From positions 1 to 50,440 of the forward strand of contig JAGYPB010000017.1 of assembly GCA_018399135.1 (NCBI GenBank): 50,440 nucleotides of DNA, given 5' to 3'. Shown here piece after piece: positions 9,040 through 17,205 of this stretch. The translations under genes and the position numbers were made by a program. Source of the DNA: Deltaproteobacteria bacterium. Its GTDB lineage: Bacteria > Desulfobacterota > Desulfuromonadia > Desulfuromonadales > Geopsychrobacteraceae. Every line of letters starts with the position of its first letter. Position 1 is the stretch's first letter. Under the pieces are notes generated by a model, which ran no database searches, was not told the origin of the DNA, and saw nothing but the letters and a program-made list of their open reading frames with translations.

Positions 9040-10782
9040 GACAGCATCCTCGCAGCATCAAAGATTGTTTCCGACAGGGTCGGATGGGGATGAATGGTCT
9101 TGCGCAGATCCTCAGAGGTAGCCGCCATCTCCATCGCCAGCACCCCTTCAGCGATCAACTCTCCAGCCCCTGGTCCAGCGACGGCAACCCCTAGAACACG
9201 ATCCGTTTCAGGATCGACAATCAGCTTGGTGATCCCGTCATCGCGCCCCAGGGTCAGACAGCGGCCATTGCTGCGCCACGGCAGCTTGGCGGTCTTGACC
9301 TTGATCTTCTGCTCGCGCGCCTGGGTTTCGGTCAAACCACACCAGGCGATCTCCGGATCAGTAAATACCACTGCCGGAATCGCCCGCGGCTCGTAGACTG
9401 CCTTGCCTCCGGCCGCCACCTCCGCTGCCACCTCGGCTTCAGCATAGGCCTTGTGGGCCAGCATCGGCTCACCGGCAATATCGCCGATAGCAAAGATATG
9501 GGGTTCAGCGGTACGCTGCTGACCATCGACCTCAATAAAACCCTTGTCATTCTTTTTGATCCGGGTGCTATCCAGTCCGAGCTGTTCGGTGTTGGGTTTA
9601 CGCCCGATAGCAATCAGCACCCGATCAAAGCGCCGGTTAGTCGATTCCCCTTTTTTATCCTCCAGGGTGACTGCGACACCATTCTTCTGCTCTTTCAGTT
9701 CAACAACCTTGGTTTTCAGCAGAATATCTTCGAATATGTTATCCAGCCGCCGTTTCAGCAAGGACACCAAATCGCGATCACAACCGGGAAGCAGGCCAGC
9801 GGTCATTTCGACCACACTGACCTTACTGCCCAACGCCGCATAGGCACTACCAAGCTCGAGACCAATGTAACCACCACCGACCACCAGCAAGGAAGAAGGG
9901 ACATCGGTCAGATTCAAGGCTCCAGTCGAATCAATAATTCGTTGACTCGCTGCTTCAACACCGGGGAGCATAATCGGCCGCGACCCGGTCGCCAGGATCG
10001 CCTGCGAAAATTCCAGTGCAGTGGTTATGCCTTCGGTATCGGTCACTTCAAGACGATGAGCATCTTTGAACCGGGCCATTCCTCTTAGATAGGTCAGCTT
10101 CTGCTTCGCAACCTTTGCACCCAGGCCGCCGGTGAGTTTTTTAACCACCTCATTTTTCCAGGCGCGGACCCGATCGACATCAACCTTCGGTTTGGAAAAT
10201 GTGACGCCGATAGCTGTTGATTCCTGTGCTTCGTAATCAGCTTAAGGACATGTAACAGAGCTTTAGAAGGGATACAACCGCGATGCAGACAAACCCCCAC
10301 CGGGATTCTCCTCAGGGTCAATCAGGGTCAGACAGCCCCAGCCCGCCGCCTTGGAAAGGCCGCATGATAACCCGGTACGGCACCAATAACGACCAGATCC
10401 TTGCCTGGCACCTTGCTTGTTCGGCAGGTTTGCTGCCAGACTTTGCGGCAGCTGATTTTTTTCTGCCTCGTCAGTTGACGTCTCTTTGACTTTTCCTGCG
10501 CAGCAGCCTCTTCATCTGATTCAGCTGCTGAAGTATCTGCTTCCAGTCTCCTCCAGCACGGCAATCACCGCCCCCACATCCACCGTGTCCCCTTCAGCGA
10601 CCTTGAGATCCATGACACGACCAGCTGATGGCGAAGGGATCGCCACCACCGCCTTGTCTGTTTCCAACTCAATCAAGGTCTGATCCGCGTCAACCTGGAT
10701 CACCAACACTGACCGCCACGGAAATCACCTTGCCGGAGGTCACACCATCCGAAACCTGCGGAACAACTACATCAATACTCAT
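9036..10782 (-). pseudogene. lpdA: Dihydrolipoamide dehydrogenase (PDH E3) with N-terminal lipoyl domain, disrupted by frameshifts
   Basis: The last 370 codons (9036-10148) are intact E3 and include the NAD-binding SLLVVGGGYIGLELGSAYAA motif and the HPHPTLSE active-site motif. Upstream pieces in changing frames give the start (MSIDVVVPQVSDGV, ATG at 10782), a lipoyl domain (LIELETDKAVVAIPS), a linker, the FAD motif (DLVVIGAVPGYHAAF) and the redox disulphide (GVCLHRGCIPSKALLHV). Frame changes are visible near 10697, at several points between 10320 and 10550, at the C-run 10294-10298, and near 10235. The FAD motif has also lost a glycine and gained Val (GAVPGY for GAGPGGY). This is either a decayed gene or a poorly read stretch. 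Its place after aceF supports a role as the complex's E3. Confidence 0.85.
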
Positions 10783-10874
10783 AAAAAACTCTCTATCTTT
10801 CCAGGAATGCTAGCTTAATGGATCTTCCACCACTTTACCTCGGCGTGGTGTCGGGGCTCCCGTGACAAGGGTGT

Positions 10875-10950
10875 CTGTCGCCATGGACGGCGACAGTCAA
10901 GCGGTCATGGACGACGAAAAGCGTCCCTTGGCATGGGAGTCCCGATGCCA
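10875..10950. repeat. Inverted-repeat cluster in the aceF-lpd gap
   Basis: Two hairpins lie in the 190-base gap between aceF and lpd. At 10875-10896, CTGTCGCC and GGCGACAG flank ATGGAC as a perfect eight-base stem. At 10929-10950, TGGCAT and ATGCCA flank a ten-base loop. CATGGACG occurs twice between 10882 and 10913. This could be an intercistronic element that stabilises or separates the aceEF and lpd messages, or a dispersed repeat. Confidence 0.55.
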
Positions 10951-10972
10951 CACCCGCCCACCAACCATTTCC

Positions 10973-12295
10973 TCACAGCACCAGTTTAAGCGGTTGCTCC
11001 AGCGCCTCGCAAATCCAACGCAGAAACCGCGCTCCGTCAGCGCCGTCGATCACGCGATGATCGTAGCTCAAACTCAACGGCATCATCTGCTGCGGTACAA
11101 ATTCCTGACCGTTCCAGACCGGCCGGGTTTCGCTGCGGGACACGCCGAGGATTGCCACCTGGGGTGCGTAGACGATCGGGGTAAAGGCGCTGCCACCGAT
11201 GCCGCCGAGGTTACTGATGGTAAAGGTGCCACCGTCCATCTCGTCCGGACTCAGTTTGCGTGCCCGCGCCTTTTCGGCCAGGGCGTTGAGATCTGCCGCC
11301 AGCTGATGAATCCCTTTGCGGTCGGCATCGCGCACTACCGGTACCAACAACCCCTTATCGGTATCAACCGCGACCCCGACATGAACGAATTTTTTGTAAA
11401 TCAGCTCCTGGCATGCAAGATCGAGACTGGTATTGAATTGTGGAAATTCCCTGAGTGCCACAGCGCAGACTTTCAACAGAATCGCTGTCATGGTCAGTTT
11501 AACTTCCGGAGATTGGCGATTAAAGTCCTGACGAAACCGCTCCAGACCATCTACAGCCGCGCTATCGTACTGAGTCACCATCGGGATCGTCGACCAGGCA
11601 TAGCCCATGGCATCAGCTGTCACCTGGCGCACTCTGGACAGAGGCTTGCGCTCAATATCTCCCCACTGCCCAAAATCAGGCAACGGCCGCTGGGCATGCA
11701 ACCCACGAAACTCGCCACTGTTGTTCGCCGCGCCCCCGCTCAACTGCTCCATGGTCGACCGAACAAACGAACGCACATCCTTTTCGCTGATCCGCCCACC
11801 AGGGCCGGAGCCCTGAATCTGGTAGATATCAACACCCAGTTCGCGCGCAATGCGCCGCACCGAGGGTGCCGCCGGCGCCACCAGATCTGCGCTCCTTCGC
11901 GTTGTCAGATCGAGAGGATTCTGTTCTACCGATTGTTCTTCTTCATCAGTGGAAGAAGACGGCTCCGGGCGCTGCGCAACTGCTGATTCTTCATCGACGT
12001 CTTGCTGTGGTTCATCATTTTCACGATCTGCATCAGGCAATGTTTCTCCTGCCATGTCGGCAGCCTCCAACAACATAATTACCGAACCGACCTCGGCCTG
12101 ATCACCTTCCGCCACCCGGATCTCGCTGATTTTCCCAGCCTGTGGCGACGGAATTGCCACCACCGCTTTATCGGTTTCCAATTCCAGCAGGGTCTGATCT
12201 TCCGTTACCTCATCACCAACCACCACCGCCAGAGAAGTGACAGTTCCAAAAGTGACACCATCGGAGACTTGCGGAACAACTATTTCGAGCGCCAT
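10973..12295 (-). CDS. aceF: Pyruvate dehydrogenase E2, dihydrolipoamide acetyltransferase
   Basis: The 440-residue protein transfers the acetyl group from lipoamide to CoA and forms the core of the PDH complex. It has one N-terminal lipoyl domain (lipoylated Lys43 in LLELETDKAVVAIPSP), an acidic Gln/Glu-rich linker, an E3/E1-binding domain near residues 140-178 (SVRRIARELGVDIYQIQGSG), and a catalytic domain ending with the acetyltransferase motif SYDHRVIDGADG (His413). E. coli AceF has three lipoyl domains; here there is one, with another on the E3 gene. It starts ten bases after aceE ends, so the two form an operon. Confidence 0.96.
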   Translation of the reverse strand: MALEIVVPQVSDGVTFGTVTSLAVVVGDEVTEDQTLLELETDKAVVAIPSPQAGKISEIRVAEGDQAEVGSVIMLLEAADMAGETLPDADRENDEPQQDVDEESAVAQRPEPSSSTDEEEQSVEQNPLDLTTRRSADLVAPAAPSVRRIARELGVDIYQIQGSGPGGRISEKDVRSFVRSTMEQLSGGAANNSGEFRGLHAQRPLPDFGQWGDIERKPLSRVRQVTADAMGYAWSTIPMVTQYDSAAVDGLERFRQDFNRQSPEVKLTMTAILLKVCAVALREFPQFNTSLDLACQELIYKKFVHVGVAVDTDKGLLVPVVRDADRKGIHQLAADLNALAEKARARKLSPDEMDGGTFTISNLGGIGGSAFTPIVYAPQVAILGVSRSETRPVWNGQEFVPQQMMPLSLSYDHRVIDGADGARFLRWICEALEQPLKLVL

Positions 12296-12305
12296 AATTT
12301 ATCCT

Positions 12306-14990
12306 TTAGTCCTGATGCGGGTTTAATTTGTCAGGATCAATGTCAAAATCCTTGAGAGCCTGCTGTACTACTTTCATGGAACCGCCATCCTGTTCTGCCC
12401 ACTGATAAAGCGCAGCCAGGGCGATATAGCGCTGATCGACTTCAAAGAAATCACGCAAGCGCTCACGACTGTCGCTGCGCCCGAAACCGTCGGTTCCCAG
12501 GCAATGCAGCGGACCGGGTAGCCATTTGGCTAGAGCGGCCGGCAGCACCTTCATATAATCGGAGGCGGCAACAAAGATCCCCTCCTCTTTTTCCAGCACC
12601 TGAACGAGGTAGGGCTTGCGTGATTTTTTCCCGGGATTCAGCAGATTCCAGCGATCAACCTCAATAGCATCCTGATACAGCTCTTTATAGCTGGTCACAC
12701 TCCAGACATCGGCAGCAACACCGTAATTTTCCTCCAGCACCGTCTGCGCTTTGATCACTTCGTTGAGAATGGCTCCACTGCCGAACAGGTGAATTCGTGT
12801 CTGCTTCCCTTTAAGTCCGGTTTTACGGAACCGGTAGAGTCCCTTGATAACTCCTTCGCGCACCCCTTTTTCCTTGGGCATGGCGGGCATCAGATAGGTT
12901 TCATTGGTAACCGTCAGGTAGTAAATCAGATCTTCCTGATGGCAGTACATCCGATTCAGACCGTCCTGAACAATCAGGGCCAGCTCATAAGCAAAAGCCG
13001 GGTCATAGGCCTTCACCTTGGTCGGAGTCAGGGCCAGCACATGGCTGTGGCCATCCTGATGTTGCAGTCCTTCTCCGGCCAGGGTCGTACGTCCGGCCGT
13101 TGCCCCGATCAGAAATCCGCGCGCCCGACTGTCACACGCCTGCCAGATCAGATCGCCGACGCGCTGAAAACCGAACATGGAATAAAAGGTGTAAAAGGGT
13201 ATGGTCTGCACCTGATTGGTGGAATAGGAACTGCCGGCGGCAATGAAACTCGCCATGGAACCGGCCTCACTTAACCCCTCTTCAAGAATAGCCCCGGTCT
13301 TTTTTTCGTTGTAGAAGAGTAAGCTCCCCTTGTCGATCGGCTCATACAGCTGGCCCGCATGGCTGTAGATCCCCGCCTGCCGGAACAGCGCCTCCATACC
13401 GAAGGTCCGCGCCTCATCCGGCACAATCGGCACAATCAGCTTGCCGACCTCATCATCCCGCAGCAGCTTGGCGAGCAAATGAACAAAAGCCATGGTGGTA
13501 GCCAACTCACGTTCGCCCGAACCGCCGAGGTACTCCTGTACCAGCCAATCGGTCTGACAGGCCATCGGCTGGCTGCCGGAAAAACGCTTCGGCAGAGAAC
13601 CGCCAAGTTCGTTGCGCCGTTGCTTCAGATACTCCATCTCCGGACTGTCATCCGCCGGCTTATAGAAGGGGGCCTCCGCAATCTGATCATCACTGATCGG
13701 AATATTAAACCGGGTACGAAATTCCTTGAGTTCATCTTCATTCAATTTTTTCTGCGAATGGGTGATATTTTTTCCCTCCCCGGCTTCACCCAGGCCGTAC
13801 CCCTTGATCGTCTGGGCCAGGATTACCGTTGGCGACCCTTTATGTTCTACTGCGGCCTTGTAGGCAGCGTAAACCTTGACCGGATCATGGCCACCGCGCT
13901 TGAGGGCACCGAGCTGCTCATCACTGTACCCCTTGACCAGCTCCAGCAGTTCCGGATAGTGACCGAAAAAATCCTTGCGTACAAAGTCGCCACTCGATCT
14001 TGTATAACGCTGCATTTGTCCATCCAGGACCTCATCCATCCGCTTGACCAGCTTGCCGGAATCGTCTGCTTCCAATAAAGGATCCCAGTCTTCACTCCAG
14101 ATGACCTTGATCACATTCCAACCGGCACCACGAAACGCCGCTTCCAGCTCCTGGATAATTTTGCCGTTGCCACGAACCGGACCGTCGAGCCGCTGCAAAT
14201 TACAGTTGATAACAAAAATCAGGTTATCGAGGTGCTCCCGCGAAGCCAGGGTAATGGCTCCCAGGGATTCCGGCTCATCCATTTCACCATCACCAAGCAT
14301 CGCCCAGACCTTGCGTCCGCTTGACTTGCGCAAACCGCGATCCACCAGATAATGGTTAAAACGCGCCTGATAGATAGCGCTCAATGCCGTCAATCCCATA
14401 GAGACTGTCGGAAATTCCCAGAAATCTTTCATCAGATAGGGATGGGGGTAAGAGGAAAGCCCCCCCTGGGGATCAAGCTCGCGGCGGAAATTTATCAGAT
14501 CCTGTTCCGTGAGACGTCCCTCAAGAAACGCCCTTGAATAAACACCCGGTGCCGCGTGCCCTTGAAAATAAACCATGTCACCAATGAAATTATCCGTGCG
14601 GCCGCGCCAGAAATGATTAAATCCGACTTCCCACAGGGTCGCCGCCGAGGCGTAGGTGGAGATATGCCCGCCGATACCGGCCGATTCACGATTGGCGCGC
14701 ACCACCATCGCCATGGCGTTCCAGCGCACGATTGACTTGATCCGTCGCTCGATTTCCCGATTGCCTGGCGGTACCGACTGCTGGGCGCGCGGAATGGTAT
14801 TGATATAGGGAGTGTTGGCAGTAAAGGGAATGCTCACCCCTTGTTCCTGGGCACGGATCTGCAGTTGCCGCAGAATCTGCTGCACCCGCTCTGCACCCTG
14901 CTCTTTCAGAACATAATCGAGGGACTCCCGCCATTCCTGATTTTCAACTTCCTGCAACTGTTGCGATGTCTTGTGTTTTGCGTTATTCAT
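12306..14990 (-). CDS. aceE: Pyruvate dehydrogenase E1, homodimeric type
   Basis: The 894-residue protein is close in length to E. coli AceE (887). It decarboxylates pyruvate with thiamine diphosphate and reductively acetylates the E2 lipoyl group. The thiamine diphosphate/magnesium motif is visible as MLGDGEMDEPES...NLIFVINCNLQRLDGP, with HGSPT-type and FGFQRVGDLIWQACDSRARG segments later. It is the first gene of aceE-aceF-lpd. Many Desulfuromonadales rely mainly on pyruvate:ferredoxin oxidoreductase, so a full aerobic-type PDH operon is notable but not unique. About 270 bases upstream hold no gene and no clear promoter that I could recognise. Confidence 0.97.
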   Translation of the reverse strand: MNNAKHKTSQQLQEVENQEWRESLDYVLKEQGAERVQQILRQLQIRAQEQGVSIPFTANTPYINTIPRAQQSVPPGNREIERRIKSIVRWNAMAMVVRANRESAGIGGHISTYASAATLWEVGFNHFWRGRTDNFIGDMVYFQGHAAPGVYSRAFLEGRLTEQDLINFRRELDPQGGLSSYPHPYLMKDFWEFPTVSMGLTALSAIYQARFNHYLVDRGLRKSSGRKVWAMLGDGEMDEPESLGAITLASREHLDNLIFVINCNLQRLDGPVRGNGKIIQELEAAFRGAGWNVIKVIWSEDWDPLLEADDSGKLVKRMDEVLDGQMQRYTRSSGDFVRKDFFGHYPELLELVKGYSDEQLGALKRGGHDPVKVYAAYKAAVEHKGSPTVILAQTIKGYGLGEAGEGKNITHSQKKLNEDELKEFRTRFNIPISDDQIAEAPFYKPADDSPEMEYLKQRRNELGGSLPKRFSGSQPMACQTDWLVQEYLGGSGERELATTMAFVHLLAKLLRDDEVGKLIVPIVPDEARTFGMEALFRQAGIYSHAGQLYEPIDKGSLLFYNEKKTGAILEEGLSEAGSMASFIAAGSSYSTNQVQTIPFYTFYSMFGFQRVGDLIWQACDSRARGFLIGATAGRTTLAGEGLQHQDGHSHVLALTPTKVKAYDPAFAYELALIVQDGLNRMYCHQEDLIYYLTVTNETYLMPAMPKEKGVREGVIKGLYRFRKTGLKGKQTRIHLFGSGAILNEVIKAQTVLEENYGVAADVWSVTSYKELYQDAIEVDRWNLLNPGKKSRKPYLVQVLEKEEGIFVAASDYMKVLPAALAKWLPGPLHCLGTDGFGRSDSRERLRDFFEVDQRYIALAALYQWAEQDGGSMKVVQQALKDFDIDPDKLNPHQD

Positions 14991-15264
14991 AACCTGCTGG
15001 CTCCTTTCGCTAACCCGTCAGGTGAAACCATCCATTACTCTGACAACCGGTTTTCCAGCATACACGATTTTTCTCTGTTTGGCAGCATTGCCTCCAACAT
15101 CATACAACCTCTGTCTACCATCAGGCAACGCGATGGGCGGTTGTCAGACAGACCCGAAAAAGGTTAATCTGCCTGAATCGACAACGTCAGCTGGACATCT
15201 TCGTCCATCCGAATGAGATTTTCAGTCAACAGCTAGAGGACACACACAACAAGGAGGTTAACAA

Positions 15265-15441
15265 ATGGATGTGACAGAAAAAGTTCTGGAAACCATGCGT
15301 GCGGCTAACGAGCCGCTCAATGCCGGTAAGATTACCGAGCTCAGTGGCCTTGACCGTAAGGATGTCGACAAGGCTATGACCAAGCTGAAGAAGGAAGAAA
15401 AAATCGTGTCGCCCAAGCGCTGTTATTGGTCTCCGGCTTGA
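15265..15441 (+). CDS. Small winged-helix protein (58 residues), putative transcriptional regulator
   Basis: A strong site (AAGGAGGT, 15251-15258) precedes the ATG at 15265. The 58 codons start MDVTEKVLETMRAANEPLN and read through a helix-turn-helix-like stretch (GKITELSGLDRKDVDKAMTK) to a basic wing (KEEKIVSPKRCYWSPA). Very similar small proteins are, from memory, common in Geobacter relatives and labelled hypothetical or MarR-like. It is monocistronic, between aceE and the Nudix gene. Its targets are unknown. Confidence 0.82.
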   Translation: MDVTEKVLETMRAANEPLNAGKITELSGLDRKDVDKAMTKLKKEEKIVSPKRCYWSPA

Positions 15442-15494
15442 GGCTACCCCCTCACCCTCAGGAAGAAGGGACAAATCTGGATTCTGGTTAATAA

Positions 15495-15935
15495 TCAGCT
15501 TAGAACCCGATAGGGCCCTGTCGCATAGCTATGCAATCTCAGAGTGCCGTCAAAAGTAAAAACTGACTCCATCCGATCGCGGTTGACCGGATGGGTCACC
15601 AGTCGTTTCGCCTCGATATCGCTGCACCAGACAACCTCCGGTGTCTCCTCACTCGGCTGCAGAAGGCCGGATGCATAACGGGCGATAAAACAGAAAATAA
15701 CAGCTGCGGGGTGGCTCACCTTGGACCAGATGACTGCCAGCCGCGCATGATTCACGGTCACTCCGGTTTCTTCCAGAACTTCCCGGCTCAAGGCAAACAC
15801 CAGACCCTCACCTTCTTCTACCCGCCCCTGCGGCAATTCCCAGCCGCGCAGACGATGCTTAACCAGCAACAACTGCCCTGCATCGTTACGCACCAGGCCG
15901 CAGGCCACCAGAACATGTTTGGGTTGGTCCGTCAT
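15495..15935 (-). CDS. Nudix hydrolase
   Basis: The 146-residue protein has a complete Nudix box, GX5EX7REXXEEXG, as GRVEEGEGLVFALSREVLEE followed by TGV. It should cleave a nucleoside diphosphate linked to another group. WELPQGRVEEGEG resembles RppH and ADP-ribose/Ap4A hydrolases, but the substrate cannot be fixed. ATG at 15935 is chosen because TGGAG lies about eight bases upstream. It is the last gene of the minus-strand run after mltA, 44 bases downstream. Confidence 0.9.
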   Translation of the reverse strand: MTDQPKHVLVACGLVRNDAGQLLLVKHRLRGWELPQGRVEEGEGLVFALSREVLEETGVTVNHARLAVIWSKVSHPAAVIFCFIARYASGLLQPSEETPEVVWCSDIEAKRLVTHPVNRDRMESVFTFDGTLRLHSYATGPYRVLS

Positions 15936-15979
15936 CAATCGGCTCCAATCATTGCGCCAGAATGGGTTTCAGAACGATG

Positions 15980-17152
15980 TCATTCGACTTGAGACTTTTC
16001 CAGCGTTCGCGGCAATAACACCCAGAGTTCTCCCGGATGACGCATACGTCCAGCATACTCTCCGGCCTCATTGCCCATCCCCCAGAAAAAATCGCCACGT
16101 ACCCGCCCCTTGATGGCGCCACCAGTATCCTGCGCAACCATCAACTGGCGCAAGGGCTGATCTTCAGTACCGGGGAAGATAGTCGACAGGAACACCGGTG
16201 CCCCCAACGGAATGGTACGCGGATCGACAGCCAGGCTGCGCAGAGGTGTCAAGGGCACCCCCATGGCACCCGGTGGAGAGACAGTCCCGGCCGGCATCTC
16301 CCGGAAAAACACGTAGCTGGGATTTTCTGCCAGCAACTGTTGCCCCACTTCAGGATTATTGGCAACCCAGCGGCGGATATTCTGCATTGACATCTGGTCA
16401 CGGGTCATTTCGTTGCGATCAAGGAGCAAGCGACCGATCGACCGATAAGGATGACCATTCTGATTGGCGTAATTGACAATCACCTGTTCGCCATCGGGAA
16501 GTCGAACACTGCCGGAACCCTGAATATGAAGGAAAAACAGATCGACAGGGTCTTTGACCCAGAAGAGTTCATGGCCAACCAGCGGATTTTCACCGAAGTC
16601 AATCTGTTCACGATCAAAATAGGGCACCACCCGATTTCCTTCCACCCGGCCGCGCAAGCGATAATTACTAAGTTCAGGATAAACCGAATCGAGGGCAATA
16701 ATCAGCATGTCATCGGGTTGCTGATAGAGTGGGTAGCGATATTCCTCCGTTGGGATACGACTGCCGAGCAACTCCGGCCCATAATAACCGGTCATCAGCC
16801 CACTGGTACTGCCATCGGGGTTACGTACCTGGTGGGGAATAAAATATTGCTCAAAAAAGTCTCGCACCGTCAGATCGTCAACCACATCGAGCTGACTGGC
16901 CAGGGAGCAGACTTCGCGCCAATGCTCCTGCCACCTGAGGGATATGCAACTGTTACGAAACGCTTCCAGCGCCGGCAAGGGGTCATCGTCCTTCCAACCG
17001 TCAAGATGTTCCCATTCAACCGGAGTAAGCGCCGGCGCTTCGACTACCGGCGGTTCGATAATCGGTGGTTCGATCTCGACTGGTGGTTTTTTAGCGCAAC
17101 CGGCAATAAATACAAGGAGCAGTCCTGTGATTAACAAAGCACGAAAACTCAT
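15980..17152 (-). CDS. mltA: Membrane-bound lytic murein transglycosylase A (lipoprotein)
   Basis: The 390-residue protein cleaves peptidoglycan glycan strands to 1,6-anhydro ends at the outer membrane. It has a lipoprotein signal (MSFRALLITGLLLVFIAGC, Cys19), a Pro/Glu-rich linker, the MltA beta-barrel with TGYYGPELLGSR and HIQGSGSVRLPDGE motifs, and the C-terminal 3D domain with the catalytic region MVAQDTGGAIKGRVRGDFFW. The start at 17152 is preferred over 17188, since AGAGG lies about eight bases upstream and the signal then begins at once. Its start is 53 bases downstream of the priA stop. Confidence 0.95.
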   Translation of the reverse strand: MSFRALLITGLLLVFIAGCAKKPPVEIEPPIIEPPVVEAPALTPVEWEHLDGWKDDDPLPALEAFRNSCISLRWQEHWREVCSLASQLDVVDDLTVRDFFEQYFIPHQVRNPDGSTSGLMTGYYGPELLGSRIPTEEYRYPLYQQPDDMLIIALDSVYPELSNYRLRGRVEGNRVVPYFDREQIDFGENPLVGHELFWVKDPVDLFFLHIQGSGSVRLPDGEQVIVNYANQNGHPYRSIGRLLLDRNEMTRDQMSMQNIRRWVANNPEVGQQLLAENPSYVFFREMPAGTVSPPGAMGVPLTPLRSLAVDPRTIPLGAPVFLSTIFPGTEDQPLRQLMVAQDTGGAIKGRVRGDFFWGMGNEAGEYAGRMRHPGELWVLLPRTLEKSQVE

Positions 17153-17205
17153 TCCGGAACCTCTAGATACATACAGGGGATCAAACACACGAGCTCAAAC
17201 AGCTA

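Noticed and set aside
9453..10088. 211-residue open frame opposite lpd
   Set aside because: Antisense to the intact part of lpd with no motif or start signal.
10862..11986. Long open frame on the plus strand opposite aceF
   Set aside because: It mirrors the codon pattern of aceF on the other strand and has no ribosome-binding site or recognisable family.
13359..14078. 239-residue open frame opposite aceE
   Set aside because: Antisense shadow of a strongly conserved gene; composition is not protein-like.
16451..17134. 227-residue open frame opposite mltA
   Set aside because: Shadow of the MltA gene; no start signal and no family.
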